A stretch of 18,560 nt of DNA from Prevotella sp. UBA3675 (GCA_002372235.1 DFJI01000003.1:603-19162); one strand, 5' to 3'. Shown: positions 1-7,034, numbered from the stretch's first letter. The notes: generated from the sequence alone by a model not told the origin. Program-made: numbers and translations.

Positions 1-1295
1 TCAACCGTATTCAGGAAAAGACATTTCAAGGTATTCAGGCTGAACCGCTTGCTGCGAGGTACGACGTAGGCCACGAGGTATGACAGCCCATCGGTGTCGG
101 TCTGCGGACACACCACGGCAGTCTCCACCTCCCGCTGGTCGCACAGCACGTTCTCCACCTCATCGCTCTCCACACGCTTGCCCATAATCATCACCTGCTT
201 GTCCTTACGGTGGAGGAAGGCCAGATTTCCGTCGGGCAGCACATAGCCGAGGTCACCACTGCGATAGACGCGACGACCATCGGGCATCGTGGTGAAGTTC
301 TGGTTCTCCGGCACGTCGCCTTGATAGCCGAGGGAGATACCGTTGCCGAAGATGCAGATTTCGCCTGTCTCGCCATCCTTTACTGGCTGCAAACGGTCAT
401 CAAGGATCTCGATGCTCGCGCCGAGGACAGCCTTGCCAATCGAAAATGTACCGTCGGCCAATGGTTCAGCATTATCCACACGGAAGTAGGAGGCGCAGAC
501 GGTGGTTTCGCTGGGGCCGTAGGTATTGTAGATCATCACGCCCTGCGTACGCAGACGGTCGATGTATTTGGCACGGATCACGTCACCGCCGCTGATTAGC
601 AGGCGCAATGTATGGGGAATCCTTGGCAGTTTGTTCATCTCTAACAGCAGATAAGGGAAACTGCTGAGCATCGTCACTCGGTTGCGCTCAATGTAATCCA
701 TCAGCCGGTGGATGTCGGCCTTCGTCTCTTCCGAGGGGATGCAGAGCGTGGCACCGCAGAGTAGCGTAGTAAAGACTTCCTCTACGAAAATGTCGAACGA
801 GCAGACGGAGTGCTGCAGCATACGGTCGCCCGGATGGGGATGAAACTCGTGCTGGAAAGCTCGGATATAGTGCAGCACATTCTTGTTCGTCACCATCACG
901 CCCTTGGGCTTGCCTGTCGTGCCGCTGGTGTAGAGAATGTAGGCGAGGTCGCTCACCTTATTTGTATTATTATGTATATGCTGAATGCCCTTGTCCGTCA
1001 CCACAAAGTCACAGTCCTCCATCATATACTTGATGCGCTCCTTGGGGAACGAGGGTTCGGCTGGCACATACGCTGCCCCCGACTTCAACGCTGCCAGGAT
1101 GGTGGCAATCATCTCTACCGAGTGGCTCATCACGATGCCCACCTTGGCTGGCTGTTTCACGGGGAAACCATCAGCGATTTCGGTTGCCATTGCGTCTAGT
1201 TCGCTATACGTCAGACACTTCTTCTCGTCCATCACGGCCACTGCGTCTGTCTGTGCCGTCACTTGCTGTTTGAATACATCATAAATCGTCTTCAT
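1..1295 (-). CDS. Amino-acid adenylation (AMP-binding) protein, C-terminus beyond window
   Basis: 431 residues are readable without a stop, and the frame runs off the left edge. Adenylation core motifs appear in order: the P-loop-like LAYILYTSGTTGKPKG, CSFDIFVEE, NTYGPSETT, YRSGDLGY and GKRVESDEVE. This family activates an amino or other carboxylic acid as acyl-AMP and usually passes it to a carrier protein, as in NRPS modules or DltA-like ligases. The protein starts straight into the adenylation fold with no condensation domain before it, so a stand-alone ligase or a one-module NRPS are both possible. The catalytic lysine motif and any carrier domain would lie outside the window. The ATG at 1295 lies about 36 nt downstream of a TACCTTTG element and behind an AraC gene on the same strand. 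Substrate cannot be assigned. Confidence 0.9.
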   Translation of the reverse strand, partial: MKTIYDVFKQQVTAQTDAVAVMDEKKCLTYSELDAMATEIADGFPVKQPAKVGIVMSHSVEMIATILAALKSGAAYVPAEPSFPKERIKYMMEDCDFVVTDKGIQHIHNNTNKVSDLAYILYTSGTTGKPKGVMVTNKNVLHYIRAFQHEFHPHPGDRMLQHSVCSFDIFVEEVFTTLLCGATLCIPSEETKADIHRLMDYIERNRVTMLSSFPYLLLEMNKLPRIPHTLRLLISGGDVIRAKYIDRLRTQGVMIYNTYGPSETTVCASYFRVDNAEPLADGTFSIGKAVLGASIEILDDRLQPVKDGETGEICIFGNGISLGYQGDVPENQNFTTMPDGRRVYRSGDLGYVLPDGNLAFLHRKDKQVMIMGKRVESDEVENVLCDQREVETAVVCPQTDTDGLSYLVAYVVPRSKRFSLNTLKCLFLNTV

Positions 1296-1330
1296 ATCTG
1301 TCTTGCTTTTATTGTTTCTTTTTTCGGCTG

Positions 1331-1360
1331 CAAAGGTACGACCTTTTCCCCAATGCATTG
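1331..1360 (-). promoter_or_regulatory. Promoter with palindrome upstream of adenylation gene
   Basis: On the minus strand TACCTTTG (1338-1331) is an exact match to the Bacteroidota -7 element TAnnTTTG. A perfect 10-bp palindrome CAATGCATTG (1351-1360) lies where the -33 region should be. A second small inverted repeat, AAAGGT-acg-ACCTTT (about 1332-1346), overlaps the -7 element. The site separates the AraC gene from the adenylation gene, so it is a plausible operator for that regulator. The promoter is seen; regulation is inferred. Confidence 0.65.
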
Positions 1361-1396
1361 CAAGACAAACAGCGACGGAAATGTCACTTTTCGGGA

Positions 1397-2278
1397 CTAT
1401 CCTTTTTCCCGGTACTCCATTGGTGTCATAGCCATGTATTTCTTGAACAGGCGGACGAAGTAGGTGGCGGTATCGAAGTGTAGCTGTGCGGCGATGTCGG
1501 CCACCGGGAGCGTAGTGTATTTCAGTTGACGACAGGCCTCGGCCAGTATCTGGTCGAGGATGTAGGTCTTGGCCGACTTGCCGAGCGACTGGCGTACGAT
1601 TTTGTTCAGGTAGTTGGGCGTGATGCAGAGGCGGTCGGCATAGAACTCCGTGCCGTGCTCTTCGCGGAAGTGGTCACTTACGAGTTGCACGAAGTCGTCC
1701 ACATAGCGGCTCACAGGAATGTCCGTCAGACTGCGCTGAACGGTCTCCACTTGCTCAGCATCCACCATCGGCACTCGCTGCAGAAGCATCATCGTTTCGT
1801 AGAGCATGGCGCGCAGGATGTGCTGGTCTTTCTGGGCATAGTCCGTTATCTCGCGGCGCATCTCCTGATAGAGCGTGTGGATGCGTTCAAAGGCAGCATC
1901 GTCCGCCATCAGGAACGGACTGCTGCGGTCTGCCTGCAGATACGTGAAACGGTCGAGAAAGTGCGGGTCGCTGAAGAACGACAGCAGAAACTCCTTCTCG
2001 AATATCAGGTTCAGTGCCTCTATCTTCGGCTCTGCCTCGAACGACCACACCTCGCCCGGTATGGAGCAGATGATCAGCCCCCTCTCCAGCCGTCGTGACT
2101 TCCCGTTGACAGCGATTACGTCAGAGCTTTCCAGCACCAGTGTGATGCTGTAGAAGGTCTCACTGAACACGAGTGTCCGCCTGATGTCGGGCATCATCTT
2201 CTCGTAGCTGATGACATCCACCAACAGCTCGTCGCCATACTTGTGCTTATAGAATTTATATACAGGAATCCGTTTCAT
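1397..2278 (-). CDS. AraC-family transcriptional regulator
   Basis: A 293-residue protein with the usual AraC arrangement: an N-terminal sensing half (about residues 1-170) and a C-terminal double helix-turn-helix (about 190-293). The first HTH contains FYADRLCITPNYLNKIVR. The second contains VADIAAQLHFDTATYFVRLFKKY, followed by the family-typical MTPMEYR ending. The length is normal for a full regulator. It lies upstream of and on the same strand as the adenylation gene, with a 101-bp gap that holds a promoter and palindrome, so that gene is its likely target. Its own transcript probably begins at the minus-strand promoter near 2530 and crosses the Sel1 stub, because no good TAnnTTTG element lies directly ahead of the start. 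The effector is unknown. Confidence 0.92.
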   Translation of the reverse strand: MKRIPVYKFYKHKYGDELLVDVISYEKMMPDIRRTLVFSETFYSITLVLESSDVIAVNGKSRRLERGLIICSIPGEVWSFEAEPKIEALNLIFEKEFLLSFFSDPHFLDRFTYLQADRSSPFLMADDAAFERIHTLYQEMRREITDYAQKDQHILRAMLYETMMLLQRVPMVDAEQVETVQRSLTDIPVSRYVDDFVQLVSDHFREEHGTEFYADRLCITPNYLNKIVRQSLGKSAKTYILDQILAEACRQLKYTTLPVADIAAQLHFDTATYFVRLFKKYMAMTPMEYREKG

Positions 2279-2296
2279 GATTACTCATTGCTGTAT

Positions 2297-2440
2297 TTAG
2301 TACCAGTTGAAAGCTATCTTCAGGTTTACCTTAACGCCAGTGCCACGCTCATAGCAGATCCCAAGGTTGTTCATCGCCTTGGTGTCTCCCTCGTAAGCCT
2401 TCTCACGGTACGAATCTGCCTTGTTACGCTCCTTTGGCAT
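2297..2440 (-). pseudogene. Sel1-repeat protein stub (5' fragment)
   Basis: A 47-residue frame starting at ATG 2440 behind a good ribosome binding site (TAGGAGAA, about 6 nt upstream). Residues 14-47 are one Sel1-type repeat: AYEGDTKAMNNLGICYERG, then TGV, and a final FNWY. The frame stops immediately after the repeat's WY, where functional Sel1 proteins continue with more repeats. I read it as the beginning of a Sel1 gene truncated by a rearrangement. Eighteen bases separate its stop from the AraC start, so it now sits as a translated leader of that regulator. An upstream TTG (2527) in the same frame overlaps the -7 element and cannot be the start. A functional small protein is not excluded. 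Confidence 0.6.
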
Positions 2441-2524
2441 GGCTATTCTCCTAAATAATGTTCTTTTCTGTGAAAAGCGAATAAACTCTTCGACGAGCGC
2501 AGCGACTTTGTCGATTACGAGCGG

Positions 2525-2532
2525 CAAAATTA
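2525..2532 (-). promoter_or_regulatory. Promoter -7 element TAATTTTG for Sel1 stub and AraC
   Basis: The minus strand reads TAATTTTG, matching TAnnTTTG. It lies about 85 bp upstream of the Sel1 start and inside the repeat shared with 6996-7112, where the same element (7042-7035) precedes a lipoprotein gene. No convincing -33 TTG is seen at standard spacing. Confidence 0.55.
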
Positions 2533-2595
2533 GTCACTTCTGACAAATTCCCACGATTATTGCGGAGTTTCCACGAAAAATTCACAAATTTTGAG

Positions 2596-2603
2596 TAACT
2601 TTG
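2596..2603 (+). promoter_or_regulatory. Promoter -7 element TAACTTTG
   Basis: TAACTTTG matches TAnnTTTG and lies 29 bp ahead of the ATG at 2633. It also overlaps the repeat shared with 7075-7082. Transcription would begin near 2610. A three-codon frame, ATGAATAAATGA (2625-2636), lies in the leader, and its stop overlaps the start codon of the following gene. Confidence 0.6.
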
Positions 2604-2632
2604 TGCCTAATTTTAGGATGTTTTATGAATAA

Positions 2633-2971
2633 ATGACACTCAGGGAACTATTACAGTCGGTTGACGCAGAAGCATACGCCAGCATTCCTCTCTATGAAGA
2701 ACTGCTGACCACGAAGCCTGAATACGGCTCTGGCAATCGTATTGAGGTGAAACTCGTAAATGGCGAGATTGCCGTTTCCAATGTTCATGTCGGTTCATTG
2801 GGAGACATCGTGGCATGTCCTATCAATGTGGCACCAAACCTTCAGGTGACGAAGATGCAGCTCTTGGACGCCATTCTCAAAGAAATGTCCCACAAGGGAT
2901 TCACCGAAACAGAAGCTGATGACTTCTGGGATGGTATGACGGATTTAAAAAAAGCTAAGATTATCAGATAA
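2633..2971 (+). CDS. Small conserved-looking protein of unknown function
   Basis: A 112-residue soluble, acidic protein without signal peptide or membrane segments. It reads as mixed alpha/beta, with an N-terminal helix (TLRELLQSVDAEAYASIPLY), a central strand region (RIEVKLVNGEIAVSNVHVG) and a C-terminal helical part rich in D, E and K (FTETEADDFWDGM). I do not recognise a family securely. The start ATG overlaps the stop of a tiny upstream frame beginning MNK, and the second repeat copy also begins its downstream frame with MNK. It is alone on its transcript, and an inverted repeat follows at 2976-3019. Function unknown. Confidence 0.7.
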   Translation: MTLRELLQSVDAEAYASIPLYEELLTTKPEYGSGNRIEVKLVNGEIAVSNVHVGSLGDIVACPINVAPNLQVTKMQLLDAILKEMSHKGFTETEADDFWDGMTDLKKAKIIR

Positions 2972-3193
2972 AAGACTTTCTGTAAAAAGCATAGCCGTTA
3001 AACATGCCCTTACAGAAAGCCGAATCCTGAAAATCGTTCGCGAGTCAAAACGAAAGCTCCAATTCTTGCGTCTCGTTGGTGGCAAGCGAGCAGAGCTCGA
3101 GCGCAGTGATGATGCTATCTCTATCTGGAAATAAATCCGTCACATTTTATGTGATTTTAGCAGTTCAAGGGGCGTAAATCGAAGAAAATTGTG
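2972..3193. other. Intergenic stretch with inverted repeat and a start-less frame
   Basis: CTTTCTGTAA (2976-2985) and TTACAGAAAG (3010-3019) form a perfect 10-bp inverted repeat around a 24-nt loop. It may act as a weak terminator, although no T-run follows. A plus-strand frame is open from 2949 to its TAA at 3132-3134 with no start codon. It is lysine- and arginine-rich near RILKIVRESKRKLQF and ends with ISIWK. It lies one frame off the preceding gene, so it could be an old 3' gene remnant or chance. Nothing else is recognised here. Confidence 0.3.
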
Positions 3194-3201
3194 TAATTTT
3201 G
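3194..3201 (+). promoter_or_regulatory. Promoter -7 element TAATTTTG of the structured RNA
   Basis: TAATTTTG matches the Bacteroidota -7 consensus. It lies just before the first paired base of the structured region (3205), predicting a transcript start near 3208. No clear -33 TTG is seen at the usual spacing. Confidence 0.55.
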
Positions 3202-3207
3202 CAGCGT

Positions 3208-3417
3208 TCTTCGGAACATCGACTTATTGAAACAACGAAGCGTTATGCTCGACTTGCTAATGGAAATGTGAGAAACTTCTATAAGATGCAAGGACAGTAT
3301 GAACGGTTCGCGCGTATAGCGTGGACTGGTTTACTGCATCTACATCTTAGGGCAATTCTCACAGCCTCCATTAGAAGACGTGGTACATCAGTTCCACGCT
3401 TCTATTTTGAGGCCAAA
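3208..3417 (+). ncRNA. Structured RNA or long mRNA leader ahead of the sigma-nuclease gene
   Basis: Nested perfect pairings are readable by eye. A 5' hairpin pairs CTTCG (3209-3213) with CGAAG (3236-3240). A long arm pairs TGTGAGAA (3267-3274) with TTCTCACA (3356-3363). Inside it AGATGCA (3284-3290) pairs with TGCATCT (3335-3341), then CAGT (3295-3298) with ACTG (3325-3328), and CGCGC (3309-3313) with GCGTG (3319-3323) around a GTATA loop. A 3' hairpin stacks GCCTC (3364-3368), AGAAG (3373-3377) and CGTGG (3379-3383) against CCACG, CTTCT and GAGGC (3394-3413). A TAATTTTG promoter precedes it and no T-run terminator follows, so it may be either a free RNA with a processed end or the 5' leader of the gene at 3518. 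A 78-codon frame across it lacks an ATG and is taken as spurious. I cannot match it to tmRNA, RNase P RNA or a named riboswitch. Confidence 0.65.
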
Positions 3418-3517
3418 AATGCGAGATTTAGTTAAACTTTGTTGCAAATGTTAACAAAATGACGTAAATTAGTTAATTTCAGACCTTCTCTCAACAGCCT
3501 TTTCGTATATATATACT
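3418..3517 (+). promoter_or_regulatory. AT-rich region upstream of sigma-nuclease gene
   Basis: About 100 bp of AT-rich sequence. TTG near 3441 followed by TAAATTAG near 3465 is a possible but poor promoter. A run of alternating T and A (about 3507-3515) lies directly before the ATG. No Shine-Dalgarno is seen, which is usual in this phylum. Confidence 0.25.
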
Positions 3518-4813
3518 ATGAGGCAAAAACAGTTAAACCAAAACAACAACATGACTATGGAGAAGAAAGAACTATTAAGTACTAATGAGGAATTGAAATT
3601 GGTGAAGGCCATTCAAAGCGGAAGCAAAGAGGCTGTTGGCAGGCTGAAGCAAACCAGGCTACGGTTCGTAGAAGCTGTGGCGAAACAGTATCAGAATCGC
3701 GGACTTACATTTGAAGAACTCGTTGAGGAAGGAAACGAAGGACTGATAACTGCGGCAAAAAAGTTCGATGAGCAGCGTGGATTAAAGTTTCCATCATACG
3801 CTGTATGGTGGATTCGTAATAGCATAAAGTGGGCAGTACAACAAAAAACAATCGATATAATGGACAACACTAAAAACCTTGTTTATTGGGAGTTTTTCGC
3901 CAATAGTGAAATACCCGGTGCTTTTGAAAAGACAGAATGGCATGGGAAGACTTCTGACAATTCTTTTTCATTTGTGGTGGATGAGCATGACAAATGCAAA
4001 TCACTGATTGAAATCTTTGGAATCAAGAATGAAGAACTGTTCCGCGAGAAGTACAATCAAGCCATCAATGGAGACGGAAATGAGAAGAAACGAATCAATG
4101 TCCTTCACTCCTCTTCGCTTGCTGCACTATTGTTCTTCTATGGAATAGACGAGAACCATCCCTTGAAACTGGAAATAGAAGGAATCGACTACACATTTGA
4201 CAGAAGTTACTTTGAGGTGAAGACGGTAGTGAAGGGGACGCATCAATCCAACATGGACGTCGTCTTGGAGGGAAAAAACGTTCAAGGTGAAAGTGTGGCT
4301 CTTTTCCTTGAATGCAAATTCAGCGAGTATCTGAATAGTGGTAAATACGCAGGTATTAAAGCTGATGTGTACGAACAGGAATATACGAATTGGGGGCTTT
4401 TCAAGTCAGGTACCATTGAACCAATTCTGGCGAGAAAGAATAATGGTGAATTGGAACTTTCGACTTCAAAATCTTACCACTACTGCGCAGGCATCAAGCA
4501 GATGATTTCACATTATATGGGTGTCAGAAACTATGCAGAACGCGGTGACGATGCATTGGACGAGAAAAGTCAATTTGAGGGTAAGCAACCTGATGTGATT
4601 TTACTTGGTGAGATACTGTTTAAGTTTGATGAAAAGGTTGACCCAAAAGGGAAATATGGTATCTATGCAGAGGACTACAGGAAACTAGCAAAGACCATCA
4701 ATGAAAAGAATACAGTAAAGAAACTGAGAATGTTAAACGACATTCTATGTTATCAAGACATTGAGAACAGTGCCTTGGATGTTCGTGTAAAACGCTTCTA
4801 TCAGTATCAGTAA
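3518..4813 (+). CDS. Sigma-70 region 2 fused to PD-(D/E)XK nuclease-like domain
   Basis: 431 residues in one uninterrupted frame. Residues 13-109 resemble regions 1.2 to 2.4 of a primary-type sigma factor: LRFVEAVAKQYQNRGLTFEE, EGNEGLITAAKKFDEQRG, and the region 2.4 signature FPSYAVWWIRNSIKWAVQQ (91-109). Regions 3 and 4, which hold the -35 reader, are absent. At M115 the sequence becomes a different protein (NLVYWEFFANSEIPGAFEKT), like Bacteroidota PGN_0703-type putative restriction endonucleases. NVLHSSSLAALLFFYGI (194-210), D247 in SNMDVVLEG, and E265-x-K267 in LFLECKFSEYL fit a PD-(D/E)XK site. The sigma part could bind RNA polymerase core or open DNA, and the nuclease part could cut DNA. 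Both roles are inferred. An internal ATG (3860) could make the nuclease alone. A promoter and structured RNA precede it. Recombination joining two genes is the main alternative to a functional fusion. Confidence 0.8.
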   Translation: MRQKQLNQNNNMTMEKKELLSTNEELKLVKAIQSGSKEAVGRLKQTRLRFVEAVAKQYQNRGLTFEELVEEGNEGLITAAKKFDEQRGLKFPSYAVWWIRNSIKWAVQQKTIDIMDNTKNLVYWEFFANSEIPGAFEKTEWHGKTSDNSFSFVVDEHDKCKSLIEIFGIKNEELFREKYNQAINGDGNEKKRINVLHSSSLAALLFFYGIDENHPLKLEIEGIDYTFDRSYFEVKTVVKGTHQSNMDVVLEGKNVQGESVALFLECKFSEYLNSGKYAGIKADVYEQEYTNWGLFKSGTIEPILARKNNGELELSTSKSYHYCAGIKQMISHYMGVRNYAERGDDALDEKSQFEGKQPDVILLGEILFKFDEKVDPKGKYGIYAEDYRKLAKTINEKNTVKKLRMLNDILCYQDIENSALDVRVKRFYQYQ

Positions 4814-4891
4814 GCAGTTTTAATAAAATGAGGTGACTGATCATCCAGAAGTTGCAGATTACTCGCAGACCCGTGGAAAGGACGACCTCAG

Positions 4892-4925
4892 GTGAGGGCG
4901 CAATAATGCGCCTTCACATTTTAGC
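4892..4925 (+). terminator. Intrinsic terminator-like hairpin
   Basis: GTGAGGGCGCA (4892-4902) pairs with TGCGCCTTCAC (4907-4917), with one G-T pair and an ATAA loop, and ATTTTA follows. It lies about 80 bp after the sigma-nuclease stop and just before the next gene. The T-tract is short. Confidence 0.6.
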
Positions 4926-4956
4926 CGCTGTTAAACTAATCAAAACAAACACATCT

Positions 4957-5653
4957 ATGAAACAACTTACCTTATGTATAATAGCTATGCTATTGGCAAG
5001 CATTTCGTCTGCAACAGCTGATGACCAGCAAGATTTCAATCAGCAGACGCAAAGATGGGAATGGCTCTTCACTGAAAAAAGTGAGAATAAGAAAGTGTCC
5101 TACCCAGTAGAGACTTATTACAGAATCTTTGAGAACCATCCCGATTATCGAGTGAGAGGCCGTTTCATTTATGATAAAAACGGGGAACTTAAGAGGGTGG
5201 CTTGGAATAAGACAAAGGAAAACGGTGGCCAAAGATGAGGCGACCAAGCGCAGGGAAACGATGACTGCGGTATGCGAAATGCTGGGCATTCAATATCATG
5301 CTGGCATCAATATACTTGGAATGTCTGCTCAGTTAAGGAAATTGCATCCCACATGGAATGACGAATACATCAAGAATAAGATTGTTCAAACGACAATGGG
5401 CGTTTCAATGACTATGGGGCTTGCTGAAGCAGGAGGTAACGGGAAAGAATGTCCGGAAGCAGAGAAATATTTGAATCAGTTAAGGTCAGACCACAAAGAC
5501 GAATATACCATCGTTAGCGTAGAGCGTATGGATGATGTGACATTCAAGATACACTGCCAATCGAAATCGTCTCAAAAATATGCAGTCATTGTGGAGTATT
5601 ATTCCAAGAAGCCCTATTCCTTTGAAGCAAGGCACAGGGTTGTCAAAGAATAG
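4957..5653 (+). pseudogene. Secreted protein of unknown function, split by a frameshift
   Basis: The ATG at 4957 begins a signal peptide (MKQLTLCIIAMLLAS, with a likely cut near SSATA). That frame ends at TGA 5236-5238 after NKTKENGGQR. A second frame, one base on, continues as TVAKDEATKRRETM through to TAA 5653. Removing one A from the run at 5219-5222 restores a single protein of about 231 residues (KE-TVAKDEA). I therefore read this as one gene with a +1 error or mutation. The mature part is hydrophilic, with RIFENHPDYRVRGRF and a C-terminal beta-rich part (DDVTFKIHCQS, KYAVIVEYYS). I recognise no family. A hairpin terminator follows at 5693-5736. A sequencing error or genuine decay are both possible. 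Confidence 0.65.
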
Positions 5654-5692
5654 AATCTGTCTGATAAATCAGTTTCTCTCTGACGAATAAAA

Positions 5693-5741
5693 CTTCGGGA
5701 GGTCGCCGCTAAATCGCCAGCACCGGCCTCCCGAAGCTCTT
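5693..5741. terminator. Bidirectional intrinsic terminator
   Basis: CTTCGGGAGG (5693-5702) pairs perfectly with CCTCCCGAAG (5727-5736), followed by CTCTTTT on the plus strand and AAAA ahead of the stem. It closes the gene ending at 5653 and can also serve the minus-strand SDR remnant that ends at 5766. Confidence 0.75.
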
Positions 5742-5765
5742 TTCGTAGTTCTCCGTCCTGGAGTA

Positions 5766-5912
5766 TTATTGCCATAGTTTGAACTCTCCTGTGCGGATGC
5801 TGGCGATGACGCCACCATCGATGAGCAGGTCGGTGCCCGTAATAAACTTAGCATGCTCGCCAAGCAGGAAGGCTGCGGTTTCGGCAATCTCGTCGCTCGT
5901 GCCTGCGCGCTG
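5766..5912 (-). pseudogene. 3' fragment of a short-chain dehydrogenase
   Basis: About 48 codons encode the C-terminus of an SDR: GTSDEIAETAAFLLG, HAKFITGTDLLIDGG and a final FKLWQ, then TAA. It matches the last part of the intact SDR at 16285-17130 almost residue for residue (GTSDEIAEAAAFLLG, then the same HAKFITG block), at roughly 85% DNA identity with a 65-bp stretch differing by one base. Homology ends at about 5908-5912 (QRAG corresponds to QRVG). There a ThrE exporter fragment begins on the other strand. The Rossmann part and active site are missing, so it is a remnant. Confidence 0.8.
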
Positions 5913-6563
5913 TTCATCGTGCCTGGGGTACCGCTCATCAATTTCGTCAGCGACATGCTCTCCGGCTACACTCAGGTAGGCGTGACTCGGGCAATGGGAA
6001 CGCTGACGACGCTCCTCGCCATGGCTTTCGGCATTGCCTTTGCCATTCAGGTGTGTGGCATAGACAACTTTGCCAAGAACCTGCCGATGACTCCCCATCA
6101 TGCCTACGACGAGTATTCGCTTGCAGCCGCCGTATCGGCCATCGGCTTCTCCATGATATTCAACACGCCGCGCCATCTGATGGGCTTTGTGGCACTGGGC
6201 GGTGTCATCAGCGTCTGCACGCGCAACTTCGTCAACCTCGGACCCTCCAGCGGCAACATCGGGCTTGACCTGGGGCTTGTCGTCGGTTCGTTCGTAGGGT
6301 CTGCCGTTGTGAGCATACTCTGCTGCGCACTGGTGCGCCGGCTGCACACGCCCCACCAGCTGCTGAGCATTCCGAGTGTCATCCCGATGATACCTGGTGT
6401 GCTGATGTATCGCGCCCTGTTTGCGTTCATCAATATGCACGGTGTCGTAGGCGAGGTGACCGTGGCGATGAACTATGCGATACAGGCCTCGCTCATCATT
6501 CTCTTCATAGCCCTTGGCGTGGCCATACCCAACGTGTTTTTCCGTCGGATGATACCGGCATGA
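5907..6563 (+). pseudogene. Threonine/serine exporter (ThrE-type), 5' truncated
   Basis: About 218 codons of membrane protein. It begins with ALFIVPGVPLINFVSDMLSG, the characteristic end of the N-terminal ThrE (YjjP-like) half. It continues through the YjjB-like C-terminal half with at least five hydrophobic segments, such as LTTLLAMAFGIAFAIQV and LIILFIALGVAIPNVFF. Conserved stretches include NTPRHLMGFVALGG and IPSVIPMIPGVLMYRALF. Full family members in this phylum are about 400 or more residues, so the amino half is lost at the junction with the SDR fragment near 5910. The in-frame ATG at 5853 lies in antisense SDR sequence and is not a genuine start. Intact proteins export small amino acids across the inner membrane; this copy is probably inactive. 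Confidence 0.8.
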
Positions 6564-6589
6564 AGGTCCAGACCTCGGCGACAAGACTG

Positions 6590-6949
6590 CTATTCCTTCT
6601 TCAAATAATCAAACAAATTGATTGTACCTGTCTCGTTTTCAATATTAAGTAGCGGTACTTTCTCCACCATCCTTGTAACACCAGTATGCTTGTCAACATA
6701 AAAATGAACCGTTGCCCCCGTATAGCTGCGAAATACCACTTCATACGTAGAATCCGATTCCACCCCCATCTCCACATACATGATGGAGGGATTCTCTTGG
6801 GCAATACTCCATTCATACATCTGATGGCAATAGTTGCTGACTCCCTCGTAAGCATTTTCTTCCGTAACCCTTCTGTCAGGATGTCCTGAACCGCACGAAC
6901 AGCAGAACAGCATCATTAACAAGGAATAGACGACAATAAGCGGTTTCAT
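6590..6949 (-). CDS. Small lipoprotein of unknown function
   Basis: 119 residues with a clear lipoprotein signal: MKPLIVVYSLLMMLFCCSCG, lipobox LFCCSC, acylated cysteine likely at residue 17 or 19. The mature part carries an alternating beta pattern (MYVEMGVESDSTYEVVFRS, TVHFYVDKHTG) and ends INLFDYLKKE. I recognise no family. It is probably anchored in the outer or inner membrane. The transcript likely starts at TAATTTTG (7042-7035) inside intergenic repeat copy 2, giving an 80-nt leader that includes the CTTTTC/GAAAAG hairpin. It converges on the ThrE fragment with a 26-bp gap. Confidence 0.75.
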   Translation of the reverse strand: MKPLIVVYSLLMMLFCCSCGSGHPDRRVTEENAYEGVSNYCHQMYEWSIAQENPSIMYVEMGVESDSTYEVVFRSYTGATVHFYVDKHTGVTRMVEKVPLLNIENETGTINLFDYLKKE

Positions 6950-7034
6950 ATCTTTAGTTCACTGAATTCCGGTTTGACTGAATTATTAGGCATTGTCTTT
7001 TCTGTGAAAAGCGAATTTTGCCGATTACGAGCGG

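Larger units (their letters stand above)
2462..2633. repeat. Divergent-promoter intergenic repeat, copy 1
   Basis: This stretch shares ordered, nearly identical blocks with 6996-7112. One is a CTTTTC-tgt-GAAAAG hairpin and the following GCGAAT. Another is a 28-bp block beginning CGATTACGAGCGGCAAAATT. The last is the GTAACTTTGTGCC to ATGAATAAA segment. Each copy carries an outward TAATTTTG on the minus strand and TAACTTTG on the plus strand. Copy 1 has about 50 extra bases between the blocks. Genes on either side of the two copies are different, so the promoter region itself has been duplicated or moved. Confidence 0.7.

Noticed and set aside
1526..2098. 190-codon plus-strand open frame over the AraC gene
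   Set aside because: It is the antisense shadow of a regulator with two clear helix-turn-helix motifs.
3199..3435. 78-codon open frame across the structured RNA
   Set aside because: It would have to start at a TTG that overlaps the -7 element, has no ATG, and its sequence is better explained by the paired RNA arms.
5766..6584. 272-codon minus-strand open frame
   Set aside because: Only its last 48 codons (SDR tail) resemble a protein. The rest is antisense to a well-supported ThrE membrane protein.
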